Assembly: GCF_030272615.1 (NCBI RefSeq)
Contig: NC_081407.1
Span: 433,528,730 to 433,592,729 of the forward strand
Direction of reading: 5' to 3'
Origin: Cryptomeria japonica
Lineage: Eukaryota; Streptophyta; Pinopsida; Cupressales; Cupressaceae
DNA length: 64,000 bases
Made by a program: the position numbers and the translations under genes. Each line of letters starts with the position of its first letter. Position 1 is the first letter of the stretch. This document shows positions 1 through 11,205 of this stretch, one piece after another. The notes below the pieces were generated by a model, which made no database searches, was not told the DNA's origin, and saw only the letters and a program-made list of their open reading frames with translations.

Positions 1-433
1 TATTATTTGTATGTGGGCAATTTATTTAATTCACTTGTGGTCTAAAACTTAGTAAGTTGTATGGGTAGATCAATGGGCTTGTTACACCAACATACATATC
101 TAGTTCTATCCCATGCCAAAGCCCAACAAACACCTTTGAAATAACCCCGGATGCAAATCAAAATAAAGAAGAACACAGGTAGGGTCAAAACCCTACTTGC
201 GTACTAAAGATCGCACCCCAACCACAACTCCTTTCGTCACCATCCTTTTTTCTCATCACTATTTAAAGCCAGATATTAATAACCAACTAACCACAAATCA
301 AATTTTATTATACTTAATTAAACTTATTCTCCATGTAACCCATTCTCCTTAAAGCTAATATAATTTAATTAGCACATGTCAATATAAAATATAAAAATTC
401 AAATCAAATTGACTTGTTATTTAAGCATCTCAT
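1..433. other. AT-rich flank, nothing recognised
   Basis: No convincing coding frame, repeat end or RNA gene is visible. The stretch is AT-rich and ends directly at the TGTTGG terminus of the LTR that follows. Confidence 0.5.
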
Positions 434-1351
434 TGTTGGAATCCAATAACACTGAGAGGGGGGGTGAATCATTTTTATACCGGAATGATCAATTTTAGCC
501 TTATTAAAACATGTATACACCAACCGATATACCGGTACATACAGAATTGAAAGAAGTAAAGCAACCAATAATCCAATCACATAAATGAGAATCATAACAC
601 AATGATTTATACGTGGAAAACCTCAAAGAGGAAAAAACCACGGTGGGATTTGTGACCCACAATCTCAATCCACTAGCCATATGAAGAGACATTACAAAAT
701 ATAAGGGGCCTGCACTTGCAGGAAGGCTTACAACCTAGAGCACACTGCTCAATCATAAAAGGATCCTCACTGACTACATATAATCCAGACTACAATCCAG
801 AGAAGTGTTGAACTGCTAAGATAGCATCTTCTATGCTAGAATACAGTTCTGGTTTAAGCTTTGTCTGTTCCGATCTGAAACCCTAAACCCTTTACCAGAA
901 TAACTCTTACATAAATATCCTCACATACATAATCTCTCTGATATATTTCACATTGTATCACATTCGCATATTCATAATCTCCTATATTAAAAATGATCTA
1001 ATCTAATTGACCTATACACCCTATATAACTTATCATGCCTTATGTCGGGTAACATAGATAATTACAATATCAAACTACATATCGGCTAGATAACATGAAT
1101 GCATAAATATTAAGAAAAAATGCTGAGGTCGGATCCAAGAGATGTCGGACTCCAATACCAATAACCATATTCTAAACCATATCGGCCTGCATTGTCGGTA
1201 ACCAAAGTAATCCTTTTGTCCTGCCAATGCCGGTGTCGGTGAAGTGCCTATTGGTACACAACTGAACTAAAACATGAAGCCGGAATAAGATACCATGTTG
1301 CTATCAATGAAAACACAGTGAAACCAACCAATTGAGTGTCAAGTGCCAACA
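434..1351 (-). repeat. LTR of a copia-like (SIRE/Maximus-type) element, 3' LTR
   Basis: The 918-bp segment begins TGTTGG and ends CCAACA, a perfect 6-bp terminal inverted repeat of the kind that bounds copia LTRs. Immediately beyond the CCAACA end lies a pyrimidine run that is a polypurine tract on the minus strand, which sets the orientation. Near the other end is a G run followed by GTGAATCA, which also occurs in the LTR at 61795-63042, so the two belong to the same broad group. The second LTR of this element is not in the window. Assignment to SIRE/Maximus rests on the look of the LTR/PPT boundary, so it is less certain than the boundaries. Confidence 0.8.
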
Positions 1352-1364
1352 ATCTCCCCCTTTG
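1352..1364 (-). other. polypurine tract of the copia-like element
   Basis: Read on the minus strand this is AAAGGGGGAGAT directly before the LTR start TGTTGG, the site where plus-strand DNA synthesis of an LTR retrotransposon is primed. Confidence 0.75.
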
Positions 1365-1628
1365 GCATTGATGACAACACTCATGTGAAAATTGGTCAAG
1401 GTTTCATCTGTCGGTTTCATCCTGCTTGCCCCCCCTGAGTTGAATATTCATTAATGCAAAATACTCCACATCTCCATATCTCCATTACTCCATAACTCCC
1501 CCTAATGTATACAACTCCTATTATTTTTCACATCTTTATCACTCCCCCTTTGACATCAATGCCATAAAAAATCCTAAAAAGTATGTCAAAGATCCAAAAA
1601 ACTGTACAATGAATATCCCCAAAATATC

Positions 1629-3879
1629 TTATCGGAGCTTAACAAATTTCAAAATTTCTGGATAAGCCTTCTCCAATAGCTCAAGATAGGTATCCCAATC
1701 AGTTTTGAAAGTGCCAAAAATAGATACAAGTCCACTTAATATATGTGCAAATGACGCTTTCTCATTTACCTTTGTCGGTGTGGGCTTTCCCACCATATCC
1801 ATACATTCTTTCTTATATGCACTGAGTGAATCTAACCGGGGACTCACCAAGCCTCTCGGACTTTTGGCCCTTCTTATAATTTTGTCTCTTTCCTTCTCAA
1901 GAATAGAAATTTGGGCTTCCAAAATCAAAATTTGACCATCAATGGATGTAGTCAATGAAGTCAATCCATCAAAAGAATTAGCTATATTTACAATTTTTCT
2001 CCTGAAATTCTTTTATCTTTTTATCCACATTAACTGTAAGTATATCAATGTTACAACATACCCTGTAAATATTTGTACACTGCTTCAAATAATTTTCTAT
2101 CAGTTTCAGCTTTTCATCAATCTTCTTCTTCTCAGATTCAATTACCTGATCAAATGCAACTCTCTTAGCCCGAGTGAACCTCTTCGATGCTTATCGGTTT
2201 GAAATCTGCTGTAAGGATTGAAAATCCTTTGAAATATGCTCAGTAATTGTCTTAAGCTTGCTGGATGGGCTCACTTCATTGTCAATCTTGCACTCTGGGA
2301 CTAGTTTGTGTAAAACAGTGATTGATTGATCAAAAAACTTTTTTATCTGTAGATCCCTCCTTCATTAGTTTTTGTGCTGCCATCATCATGAGTTCAGTAG
2401 GACTCATCTTTGTTATGTTTTTAATTTCAATATGTGAGGTGTCAATTGACAACAATGATGGACCAACTACCTGTCAGTTTCCCCTTTCTTCTCCTCTGAT
2501 GATTTATCCTTTATAACTTCCTCATTTGCACTGATGGCTTCGCCACTTGGTGTAGTCTCTGTAACTGTCGGTTCCTCTGTAGGAACTGTAACCTAAACCT
2601 GTAAATTTGTATCTGGAGGACTATTATCCTCAAAATTAGTATCTTGTACATCATTAACTTTTTCACTCTCTGTTTTAGCCAGTATCTCAACATCAATCTG
2701 TACATTTGTATCTACCGGAGGCTTGATTTCCACTATCTTAATGCTCTTCAAAATTGAGGGTGAAGTACCCATAATCCCCTTTCCTTTCCTTCAACCAGGG
2801 TGTCTATAGTGTCTGTCTTTGATTTTGATGAAGTAAAGAATCCTCTATTCTCTCCAAAGAACTTAACCCATGCTTTTTGAGTCTCTTTTATTATCATTTA
2901 CCCTTCCTAGCATCAGACTGCTTATTCTATGTTTGCTATTAAAAACTTTTCTATCTGCCACCTCAAGTGTCCTTTTCATTTCCTCTAGAGCAATAGTAAC
3001 ACAAACAGATAATAATTCTTGAATTTTGATATGCTTATCTTCTTGCATTGCAAACAGTCTCCTAGCATCTAAAATATTGTATAATTCTGTCGGTATTTAA
3101 TTTTCTATTTCTATTAAGGCTTTCTTATAAATATCCAAGTATAATAAGACTTCTTCTTCTACCTCTCTTTGTTCATCCTCTTCTAAATGATCATAGTAAA
3201 ATTGTACATTCTTTAACATGCCATCCTTAGTGATTTCATCTACTAATTCTGCACAAGTTTTAGGTGGAACATTACCAGATTGAATAGTTGTATTAGTGTC
3301 ATTCTTCTTCTTCATCTTTGCAGTACCGGATGTAGCTGAAGTGGTTACTTTTGGTGCTTGCTTTTATGCCAATATTTTGAATGTTGGTTGCTTTTTAGCT
3401 TCTACCTTTGTTTCCTCTGTTTTCTTCCTTACAACCCTCTTGAATGCCAACGGTGTGTCATCCTCATATTCAGACTCTGTTGTAACAGGCTCAATGTGTA
3501 CTTTTGGATTCTTCCTCTTCTTGCCTTTCTCCAGGACAACATCAATTAATGCTTTAATGTCCCGTGAGACCTTCTCAACAAATTTACTTGCTTTTCCTTC
3601 TTTCTTCTCTCTCTTCTTTCGATTGAACTCTGTTTCAACCTCATGTGTTTTCTATTGTGCAGTACCACATGGCTTCTCTGCCTCATCAATAGGTGCATCA
3701 ATCAATATTTTTGCATAAGCATCAAGGATATGTGCATCCACTTCATAGCCCATTTCCTCAATCCAAATCTTTTGGGGCTTAACCACTTCCATAAGTGTTT
3801 CATCCTTCTTCACCATGAAGCATATGTCAGTTGAATATTTTTCTACAATATGCTTAGGAACCCTTACCCTAGACTTCAT
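1629..3879 (-). pseudogene. C-terminal part of accessory ORF (charged, coiled-coil-like), broken
   Basis: This continues the 3892-4800 frame after a single stop. Down to about 2863 the same frame stays open apart from three further point stops, near 3652, 3364 and 3097; the contexts suggest CAA or CAG changed to TAA or TAG. The product is hydrophilic and Lys/Glu-rich, with a basic EKGKKRKNPK stretch that could be a nuclear localisation signal, an acidic DHLEEDEQREVEEEV stretch, and helical segments. Below 2863 frameshifts break it into pieces, the last being the 111-aa segment at 1629-1964 with a helical start. I recognise no enzymatic motif. It lies between Gag and the 3' LTR, where pol would be expected, so it is an element-borne accessory protein of unknown role. 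Confidence 0.55.
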
Positions 3880-3891
3880 AGATTTCTGAAA

Positions 3892-4800
3892 TTATTTGAA
3901 ATATCCCCATACCTTATCATCTCTCTGACTTCCTAAAGTAGCAATTGACTGTTTCAATTGTCTCCCTACCGGGATGTCAAATGCCCATTGCCTTTTACCA
4001 AAATCAGGTGTATCATTCATGAAAAATAACATTAAGTAGACTGTTAAGTTGCCATACGAGAAGGTTCCCTTCTTTTCTCCCTCAATCTTTCCTAGGTTTA
4101 TTAACAACTCATCTAACATCCAACCGCATAGATCTAATTTCACATTTTCTCTCATCATTTTGTATGCAGCCAAAATGCAGGAACTGGAAACAGAATTCAG
4201 TCGGTTTGACTGAGTTACCTTATACCCAATGATCATGCTATTGAATCTGATATCTGTGTCGGTAATAATGCTTAGTCTCATAGATCTCATGTCAGATGTC
4301 ACGCCAGTGATTTTGTTCACAAAATCATTCGAAACCTTCTTATCTGGATGTTGCCCAACCAATGGTAAACCAGTGATTGCCTGGATGAATTCCTTGGTGA
4401 TCTTGTAAGGTCTATCTAGCCAGATAAAATCCCCATGTACTCTGCTCAAAACATACCTAATTATCTCATCTTCGAATTCTGAGATGTCCAAAATGTCGGT
4501 AAACCTTAAGTCTTCAATGTGCTTGTATGTCGGTTTGATCTTTCCAGAATCTCCCATCAGCTCGCTCATGTACATGCCCTTTATTTCAGATGTTCCCAAG
4601 TCCTCTATGTGACAGTGTATGTATGCCCTAACATCTTCAACATAGACAACTCCCTCCGGAACATGGGAAAATGCTCCAACCGAATCTTCCAGGGTAGCCA
4701 CATGCGGATACCGCTTGAAAATTGGCCTGGGGCAGTCCTTGACCTCTACTACAGTCGAGTTTGCAACAAAGATAGGAATAGATGATGATCCCGCTTCCAT
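3892..4800 (-). CDS. accessory protein of LTR element, plant-mobile-domain-like
   Basis: A 302-codon frame starting with MEAGSSS. It has a globular composition without signal peptide or membrane span. Residues 141-149 read AITGLPLVG, preceded by IWLDRPYKITKEFI; the 'i-tGLP-G' pattern recalls the plant mobile domain / aminotransferase-like proteins carried by several plant transposons. That similarity is my recognition of a short motif, not a search result. The stop after residue 302 is a TAA in the middle of what continues as the same frame (next residues FQKSMKSRV), so the ancestral protein was much longer, at least ~640 residues. It lies downstream of gag inside the copia-like element. Function is unknown; nucleic-acid or chromatin binding is only a guess. 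Confidence 0.6.
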   Translation of the reverse strand: MEAGSSSIPIFVANSTVVEVKDCPRPIFKRYPHVATLEDSVGAFSHVPEGVVYVEDVRAYIHCHIEDLGTSEIKGMYMSELMGDSGKIKPTYKHIEDLRFTDILDISEFEDEIIRYVLSRVHGDFIWLDRPYKITKEFIQAITGLPLVGQHPDKKVSNDFVNKITGVTSDMRSMRLSIITDTDIRFNSMIIGYKVTQSNRLNSVSSSCILAAYKMMRENVKLDLCGWMLDELLINLGKIEGEKKGTFSYGNLTVYLMLFFMNDTPDFGKRQWAFDIPVGRQLKQSIATLGSQRDDKVWGYFK

Positions 4801-5241
4801 GTTTAAAGATAAATACCTATTGACTGCTTTCGGTGAAAATCCTTAACAAATTATTCCAATCGCCGGTGAAATCGCTCAAGAAGAAATTTGATTGCTCTGG
4901 AATGCCTTTGATCGCTCTTAGTCGCTCTTAATCACTCTGAAATTGCTCTGAATGCAAGGTGATCAATAATGAAGTGAATTCGACCTTATAACCTCTCAGA
5001 AAAACCCTAATCTTCCATTGACATAAATGACTGTCGGTGAATGATACCAGATCTTGAATAGAACATATCGATGCTGGATAAGCATCTCCAATGTCTGGAA
5101 CATCTTCCAGAACCTCTTCCTGGGGCATATGCAACATCTTCATGAATTTTGCCTACCCCTAAGACATCTGCCTCAGTTACCGGGTGAGCTACATGCTAGT
5201 GCAGGAGCAACCTCCTCTATCGGATAAGTAACCAGTGCATT
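4801..5241 (-). other. spacer between gag and accessory ORF
   Basis: Contains short open stretches (for example 4928-5143) but no family I recognise. It probably served as untranslated spacer or the leader of the accessory frame. Confidence 0.35.
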
Positions 5242-6155
5242 TCAATCTAATGATTGTTCTTCAGTCTTCCTAACCCATCTCTGAGTATGATCTTGCCGGA
5301 TTTCACTAACCTTCTCTTTCCCTTTCTCATTTGATCCTCCATTACCAACTGGTGGAATTTTGCTTCTACATAATTTAGCAATATGTCCAACCTCATAACA
5401 TGTAACATTGTTCCTTTGAATTGCTTTGCTAAAACCAGTGAAATTGCTTGACCTGCATTGATTAGCCATATGTCCAAACTTTCCACATGCATAGAATTTA
5501 ACATTCATTCTGCAATCTTCTATCTTATGACCATACTTATTGCATTTAGAACATTTACCGGGAGCAGATTTCGGGTTTTGATTTTCTTTGTTTCTACATT
5601 GTCTAGCCATGTGACCAAATCTATTGCAAACAAAACATCTACCATTAAATTTATAAGCATTTAATTGCCTTATCGGTGCCTTATGGTTTTGATCTTCATT
5701 AGCAGTACCGAAACTCTGTCCTTGCTCAAATCCAAGTCCATTGGAATCTCCAATTTGCCTTTGTCTCTTCAATAACTCATCTAGTTGTGCTGAGATAATC
5801 TTGAATTTTTCTTTATACTCACTTGTAGTAGTTAAATCTTCTCTCAGAATTATCATTTGTATGTCAAGCTCTTGTTCATTACTCTGGGATTGTACGAAAT
5901 GAGTTCTCAACATATCATTCTCATGAACCAACCTACCACATTCTTCAAATTTGTTCTTCAGGGATACAACAAGATTTTATTCCTTTTTCTTTCGGTGCTC
6001 AATCTCCTTAGACATTCTCATAGTTATAACTTGCATTTCATTTCTCATAACCATGTTCTCCTGACTTCATTTCTGACATTGTTCCTTAAGTGCATCTTTC
6101 TCTTCATCATCCTGACTTTGCAAAAGTTCCTTCCTCCTAGCTTGAACAGATGATA
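5242..6155 (-). pseudogene. gag: Gag C-terminal part with coiled coil and zinc knuckles
   Basis: The frame opens as a Glu/Lys/Gln-rich coiled coil (about 6155 to 5800, with two stops), then gives a run of CCHC knuckles: CFVCNRFGHMARQC, CSKCNKYGHKIEDC, a third with the first Cys changed to Phe (FYACGKFGHMANQC) and a fourth missing its second Cys (CYEVGHIAKLC). Nucleocapsid knuckles bind RNA genomes in virus-like particles. The usual copia Gag core upstream of the coiled coil is absent, consistent with 5' truncation. The frame ends in a basic tail and a proper stop at 5242. Host zinc-knuckle proteins are an alternative, but the position inside an LTR element favours Gag. Confidence 0.75.
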
Positions 6156-6175
6156 ACATCTCTTGTATCATGAAC

Positions 6176-9100
6176 TCTACATATGTGTGAGTAAGGTCTT
6201 CTCATTGGATATTACCTTATCTATTTGGGTGTTTTCAACCCCCTTTATCCTTTTTGTGGATATTTGGATTCTCTTAAGCTTCTTTTCTGGTTTTTCCCAA
6301 GATCCAAGTGGCTTGGCACTCAATACATGGTTTCTTCAAGCCTTTCTAACTTAGTCATTTTATTTTTTAATGTGACTAGCCTAAGACACCTATGAGACTT
6401 ACCTAATTTTAGCATGATTCTAGAGAAAATTCTAATAAACATATGAGAAGATAGAAACACTTCTTTGTTTTGAAATTTTTGTAGTGGATAACCATTTCTT
6501 TTTGTATGCATAATCTATTATGTTAGACAATGATGTTAGATCCCAAGTGGATGATAGCCTTAGATAATCTTATGTAAGATCTTTAGATGGTTTGGATATA
6601 TATGTTATATGGATAGGATGATTTCCAAAAGTGGGAATAGATGGTTGGATAGATTATTTGGATGAAATGCTTGGTTGCACCAACCTTGGAATATTTATGT
6701 TGCACACCTTTGGACTCTAGAGATGTTTGGATTTGATTAAGACTTTAGAAATATATGGATAATTATGGAGTTCCAAAGGTTGGATTATAGGCCCTAGGAT
6801 AATCAAGGCTCCCAAGGATTAGATGTTAGGCCCTAGGATAATTAAGGGTCCTAGATGATGGATTTGGAAGTCTTAATATTAAAAATGGGGGATCCAAAGG
6901 CAAGTTTTAATTTATCCAAGTATTTATTTTTAAAGATAATAAAGTGTTGATTTATAAAAATGTGTATGAGGTGAATTAATTTTCCAAGATAACTTGAGGC
7001 TCTAAAAAATTTGTATTTGATATTTTGAATGGTTGATGGAGTGTGGGAAAACTTGGATACTTGATGAATTTAAATTTGGATAGAGGATGAGATTTGGATT
7101 AATGACTAGTAAATGACAAGTCATTTAAACTCAAAGGTTATGTTGGGTCTCAAAAATGTTGCTCCACTTAGAAGTAAATATCACTCACAAGGCTAGGGTT
7201 GTCATCATGTAAGTGAAATTAGCTCATCTCCAAAATGTGGAGGTTTAATGGAAACTCTACGAGAGTGAGGTTATATCTCCTTTGTTTTGAGCCCAGTTTA
7301 AACTTAGAAGGGTGATCCTAGTAGTACACCAAGTAGTAGTAATTAATTCCATTAAAAATATACAATCAATAAACATTTTCAACCAAACCCAACTTGATGT
7401 CTTAGTTCAAAAGACTATCACTAAATCAAGAACAACGGGTTTCTTATAACCCTTATATAGCTTATATAAATGTGCACAAGTACAACCTATAGGAGATGGA
7501 ATAAACTAACAAGTAATTGAAAATGTTTTCCCCTCATTATATTATTGGGTTACCTATATACAAAAATTGCTCCTACTTCTATACTATTGATTTATGTGTT
7601 TTGATATGAAGGTATGAGACTAATTGGGGTTCCAAAGTAGTACATATCTATCATGAAATAGAGTCACAAATCATTGAGAAGGTAACAAACACTAATACAT
7701 TTGGCCTAAAATTCCGACGGAGAAGGTATATTGTGATCAAATTTGATTTTTTTTTGGAAAAAATGCCCGATTTCGTTGGAATTCCGACGATAATGCAACA
7801 TTTGGTTTCGATGGAGAAGGAATTGGCAATGACATTTGGGTTTTTTTAGAAAAAGTACCCGCGTTCGTCAAAATTCCGACGACCGCATGGATTACTTAAA
7901 AAAAAAAAAGACCAATTCATTTCATAAATCCCACCTCTTCATCCCGTCGACCTTTGCCATTAAAAAATCCTGCCTCTGCACGGAACCTGTGGCTTTAATT
8001 GTCAGCTATCCTAGCTATCTACTACTAGTGCTCCAGCCGCAGAATGAAGTGGTGCTACAGGACCAGCTATACCAAGATACCAGGCGACGGGAAACTTTCG
8101 AGCTTCATGGTAGGAATTTCGTTATGTTTTTTTGTTTGTCGTATGTTTAGGGGTATTTTCAAGTCTAGGAATTATTTAATGTAATAAGGGCATGTTTTGG
8201 GCCCATTTGTAAGCCGTTTGGCATTTTGTTAGGGGTGTATGGGTTTAGGATTTAAACAGCAGTTAAAAGCCTTTGCTAGACTAAATCCTTGTTTATAAGT
8301 GTATAATGTTTAAACCAACATTAGAAAATTGTTTATGGGTCTGGTGTTTGCAGAACAGTTAAGTACTATTTTTTTTTTGCTTCTTATTCCCTCCAAATCG
8401 ATTGGGGACATGGGTTGGAGGAATTGAAGAGTTGAGTAAATATGCCTCTTGCTCGCGTGTCTACCATGTGAAGTGGTTTGAATGTGGTGGAGTGTGGGCA
8501 GGAAGAATGTACATTATCATTCTCATGGTCATTTGCAGGAACGGGCTGTGGGTAGAAGAAGCACGCACGTGGTAGGGCAACATCTCTATGTGCTTGCCGT
8601 GAGAATGCGTATGAATGGGAGTTGTGTGGGAATGAGTTCGGGATTGGAGATTGAAGTTTGATAGATTGCAGAGTTGTTGTGTCAGTCTAAAGTTTCTGCT
8701 CAACAACACCATGTCATCGCAGTAGGTTCCCCTGTTCATTTTCCCTCACATTTCATTGTGTGTTTCAGTCCTCTTGAAGCCTCCCCATCAAGTGGTTCCT
8801 CCCATGCCGATTCCAGCGAAAGAATCTAGATCGATTACGTGCTCAAGAAGTCACAGGTGGGGGTCTAGTAAGTCGAGAAGTTAGTGTTGGGCCATCCCCT
8901 GATGAACACGAAGGAGGGAGGCAGACATAGGTTCCCTGTGGGTTTAATCATTGCAGGATGTAGGAATGGTTTAATCGCTGCAGGAAAAAGGTAGGGTATA
9001 ATCAACAAATTCATTGCTATACATATTCAAATATTTAGATTCAAAGTTTATTATAGATTTATTAGATTAATTGCCAATAGCAGAGATGGTGAGAGGTTTT

Positions 9101-9213
9101 TGTAATATGATATGATCGATTTAAAAGAAGAATTTCTTACAAGACCTACACCGTTGAACAATCCTACAATCATGTATTAATTAAACACTGCATTTTAAAT
9201 AATGAACAATATA
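6176..9213. other. unassigned region between two LTR elements
   Basis: No transposon protein is seen. 6540-7700 is AT-rich with short internal near-repeats such as 'ccctaggataat'. 7700-7890 holds a degenerate duplication. Between about 7920 and 8880 the base composition rises and there are exon-like pieces with plausible splice borders (see findings). The last few hundred bases before 9214 are AT-rich again. Confidence 0.4.
7702..7886 (+). repeat. degenerate tandem duplication with CCGACG motifs
   Basis: Two ~90-bp units share the order 'cgAtGGAGAAGG', a T-run, 'gaaaaa-tgccCG-TTCGT' and 'aATTCCGACGA'. The first unit ends near 7790 and the second near 7886. Origin unknown; it might be a transposon end or a duplicated 5' region. 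Confidence 0.4.
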
Positions 9214-9218
9214 GTTAG
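9214..9218 (+). other. target-site duplication, left copy (GTTAG)
   Basis: GTTAG precedes the left LTR and is repeated at 17626-17630 directly after the right LTR. A matching 5-bp duplication is what a gypsy integrase makes. Confidence 0.9.
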
Positions 9219-9523
9219 TGTAGTCACATAAATCTGTCCACTTAATTAAATGAATACTTAGTATTTATTTGATTATTTAACCATCAATTAATAATTAATT
9301 AAATTAATATTTAATTAATTCATCTTAACCCTCTTCTCCTATTAATTAAATAAATTATTCAATTTATTTGATTTAATTCACTTAACCAAATTCAGACCAT
9401 TAATTAATTAAATAAATCATATTTATTTAATTAAATATTCTCTCACATTTAAATAAATTAATATTTATTTAAATCCCCCAAAATCCCACCTCTCACATTT
9501 AAATAAATTAACATTTATTTAAA

Positions 9524-9762
9524 TCACCTTTATCCTCTACCCACTTGTATTTTTCTACAAAAGCAAGTTGCACAATTATTTTAAATAAATAATTTATTTA
9601 AATCACCTTTATCCTCCACCCACTTGTATTTTCCTACAAAAGCAAGTTGCACAATTATTTTAAATAAATAATTTATTTAAATCACCTTTATCCTCCACCC
9701 ACTTGTATTTTCCTACAAAAGCAAGTTGCACAACTATTTTAAATAAATTATTTATTTAAAAT
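9524..9762 (+). repeat. three ~79-bp tandem units inside the LTR
   Basis: Each unit starts TCACCTTTATCC and carries 'cccacttgtatttt', 'caaaagcaagttgcac' and an AT-rich end. Starts at 9524, 9603 and 9682 give an exact 79-bp period. The same array occurs at 11764/11843/11922 (three units) and 16129/16208 (two units). Confidence 0.9.
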
Positions 9763-10685
9763 CCTATTTATCCTCACCCACTTGAAACCTTTAATGGTTT
9801 CCCTTAAAGTATTCAAACTTGATGGCTTTAAAGTCTTCAAACTTGATGGCTTCCTTCTATAGTCTTCTTAAGACTTTAATGGTTTTCCTTAAAGTCTTCA
9901 AGCCTTTAATGGTTTCCCTCAAAGTCCTCAAGCATTTTAATGATTTATCTTCATTTTTCTCATTTAAATAAATTAATATTTATTTGAATATTTATCCAAA
10001 TGCAAATTACACCATTTAATTGAAATAAATGATTTTATTTTAATTGAAAATACCAAAATTTCTCCCACTTGCATTTTCCTACAAAATCCACTTGCATGCC
10101 TAAACCCCTTCTAGAATTTTCTAATCACTTCTAAATAACCTAACCCCTTCTCTAAACTTTGTCACATTCCTAAGCAAAAGGGAAGTCACTTCTCAAACCC
10201 TCAAAGTCTTTGATAACCATTAAAGGCTTTCAACCTTCAACCACTAAATGGCTCAAAGTCTTTGATAACCATTGAAGGCTTTCAACCACTTAATCCCCAA
10301 AGTCTCCAATAACCATTAATGGTTACCTCAAACCCTCCCACATGGTTAAAACATTTGTTTTGACTCAACCTCTACCCAACCCAAAGGTCTCATCAGGCCA
10401 TTAATGCTTTGACCATGATTATCTCTTAAACATTTGCACAAAGGTTTATCCTTGGATTAACTCTTAATCCAGTGGGTAATCTTAATTTGGACTTGACCCT
10501 TAGCCTCTAGATAACCATGAGGTCTTCTCAGGCCTTTAATGCCTCCAACCTCTTCTCTCAACCCAATCCTATGTTGACACTTGTCACCATTTTATTGGTG
10601 CCAATTGTGCACATGGATCCCCAACTTTCAAACTTGGCCCTTGATTAAACCATTCAATCTTAACCCTTCATTTCCCCATTTCTTC

Positions 10686-10694
10686 TATAAATAG
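10686..10694 (+). promoter_or_regulatory. TATA box of LTR promoter
   Basis: TATAAATAG in a pyrimidine-rich setting about 400 bp before the LTR end, matching the usual U3/R layout. The same box lies at 17219 in the right LTR and at 11279 in the internal fragment. Transcription is inferred to start some 25-35 bp downstream. Confidence 0.7.
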
Positions 10695-11093
10695 AATCCT
10701 TCTCCTCAAGCAAAAGGGAAGCATTAGAGTATTGTTGTTATACTGGCATTAGCATAGAGCTTTCTCATAGCATCACTATCTACACTTGCATAGCATTTGC
10801 TTATCATATTCAACCATCTTGAATCTCCATATGGCATCCATGGCTAGTGCTAAAAGCTGAGAGCTACACTCATTTGGGACTTGGAGAGGAGAGGAACAAG
10901 GGAGGAGCAACTATGAGCATCTTGATTAGCTATTTTATTCTATGTTTATATGCTTTCTATTTCATACTTAATATCTCTCTTGATATGCCTGTTTAGGATA
11001 ATCTTTTGTTGCTAACACTAACGTTTTTTTTTTTTGTGCTCTTGTGTGTGTTGCCATCAAACATATTTTCTAATCCTTTTTCAGAGCATCATT

Positions 11094-11113
11094 TGGTGAA
11101 CCCGATGTGAATC
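11094..11113 (+). other. primer binding site resembling the tRNA-Trp 3' end
   Basis: Two bases after the LTR the sequence reads TGGTGAACCCGATGTGAATC. From memory, the complement of the plant tRNA-Trp(CCA) 3' end is the same with one change (GACG for GATG), so about 19 of 20 positions agree. The match runs through the acceptor stem into the T arm, which is hard to get by chance. Minus-strand cDNA synthesis would be primed here. Confidence 0.8.
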
Positions 11114-11205
11114 CAAACACCACAAAGATCAGCTTTTTTTTTTTTTAACCAATAACATGTTTGAATGTTGAAAATGTCACATAGGTTGCACTTTTGACAT
11201 TGTTT

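Larger units (their letters stand above)
1352..6175 (-). mobile_element. internal region of copia-like element lacking pol
   Basis: Between the PPT and about 6175 the minus strand carries, in order, a Gag C-terminal part (coiled coil then zinc knuckles) and a long accessory frame. I see no protease, integrase or reverse transcriptase motif. The 5' LTR and the start of gag are missing, and similarity to the element seems to stop near 6175, so the copy is 5'-truncated. It would be a non-autonomous element needing enzymes in trans. Whether this arrangement is a stable family or a one-off deletion product cannot be told from a single copy. Confidence 0.65.
9219..11091 (+). repeat. 5' LTR of Tat-type element (1873 bp)
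   Basis: Starts TGTAGTCACA and ends GAGCATCA. It contains three copies of a ~79-bp unit starting at 9524, 9603 and 9682, AT-rich 'catttaaataaatta' blocks, a TATA box at 10686 and a probable R/U5 region after it. The right LTR has only two of the 79-bp units, which explains most of the 71-bp length difference. Confidence 0.92.
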
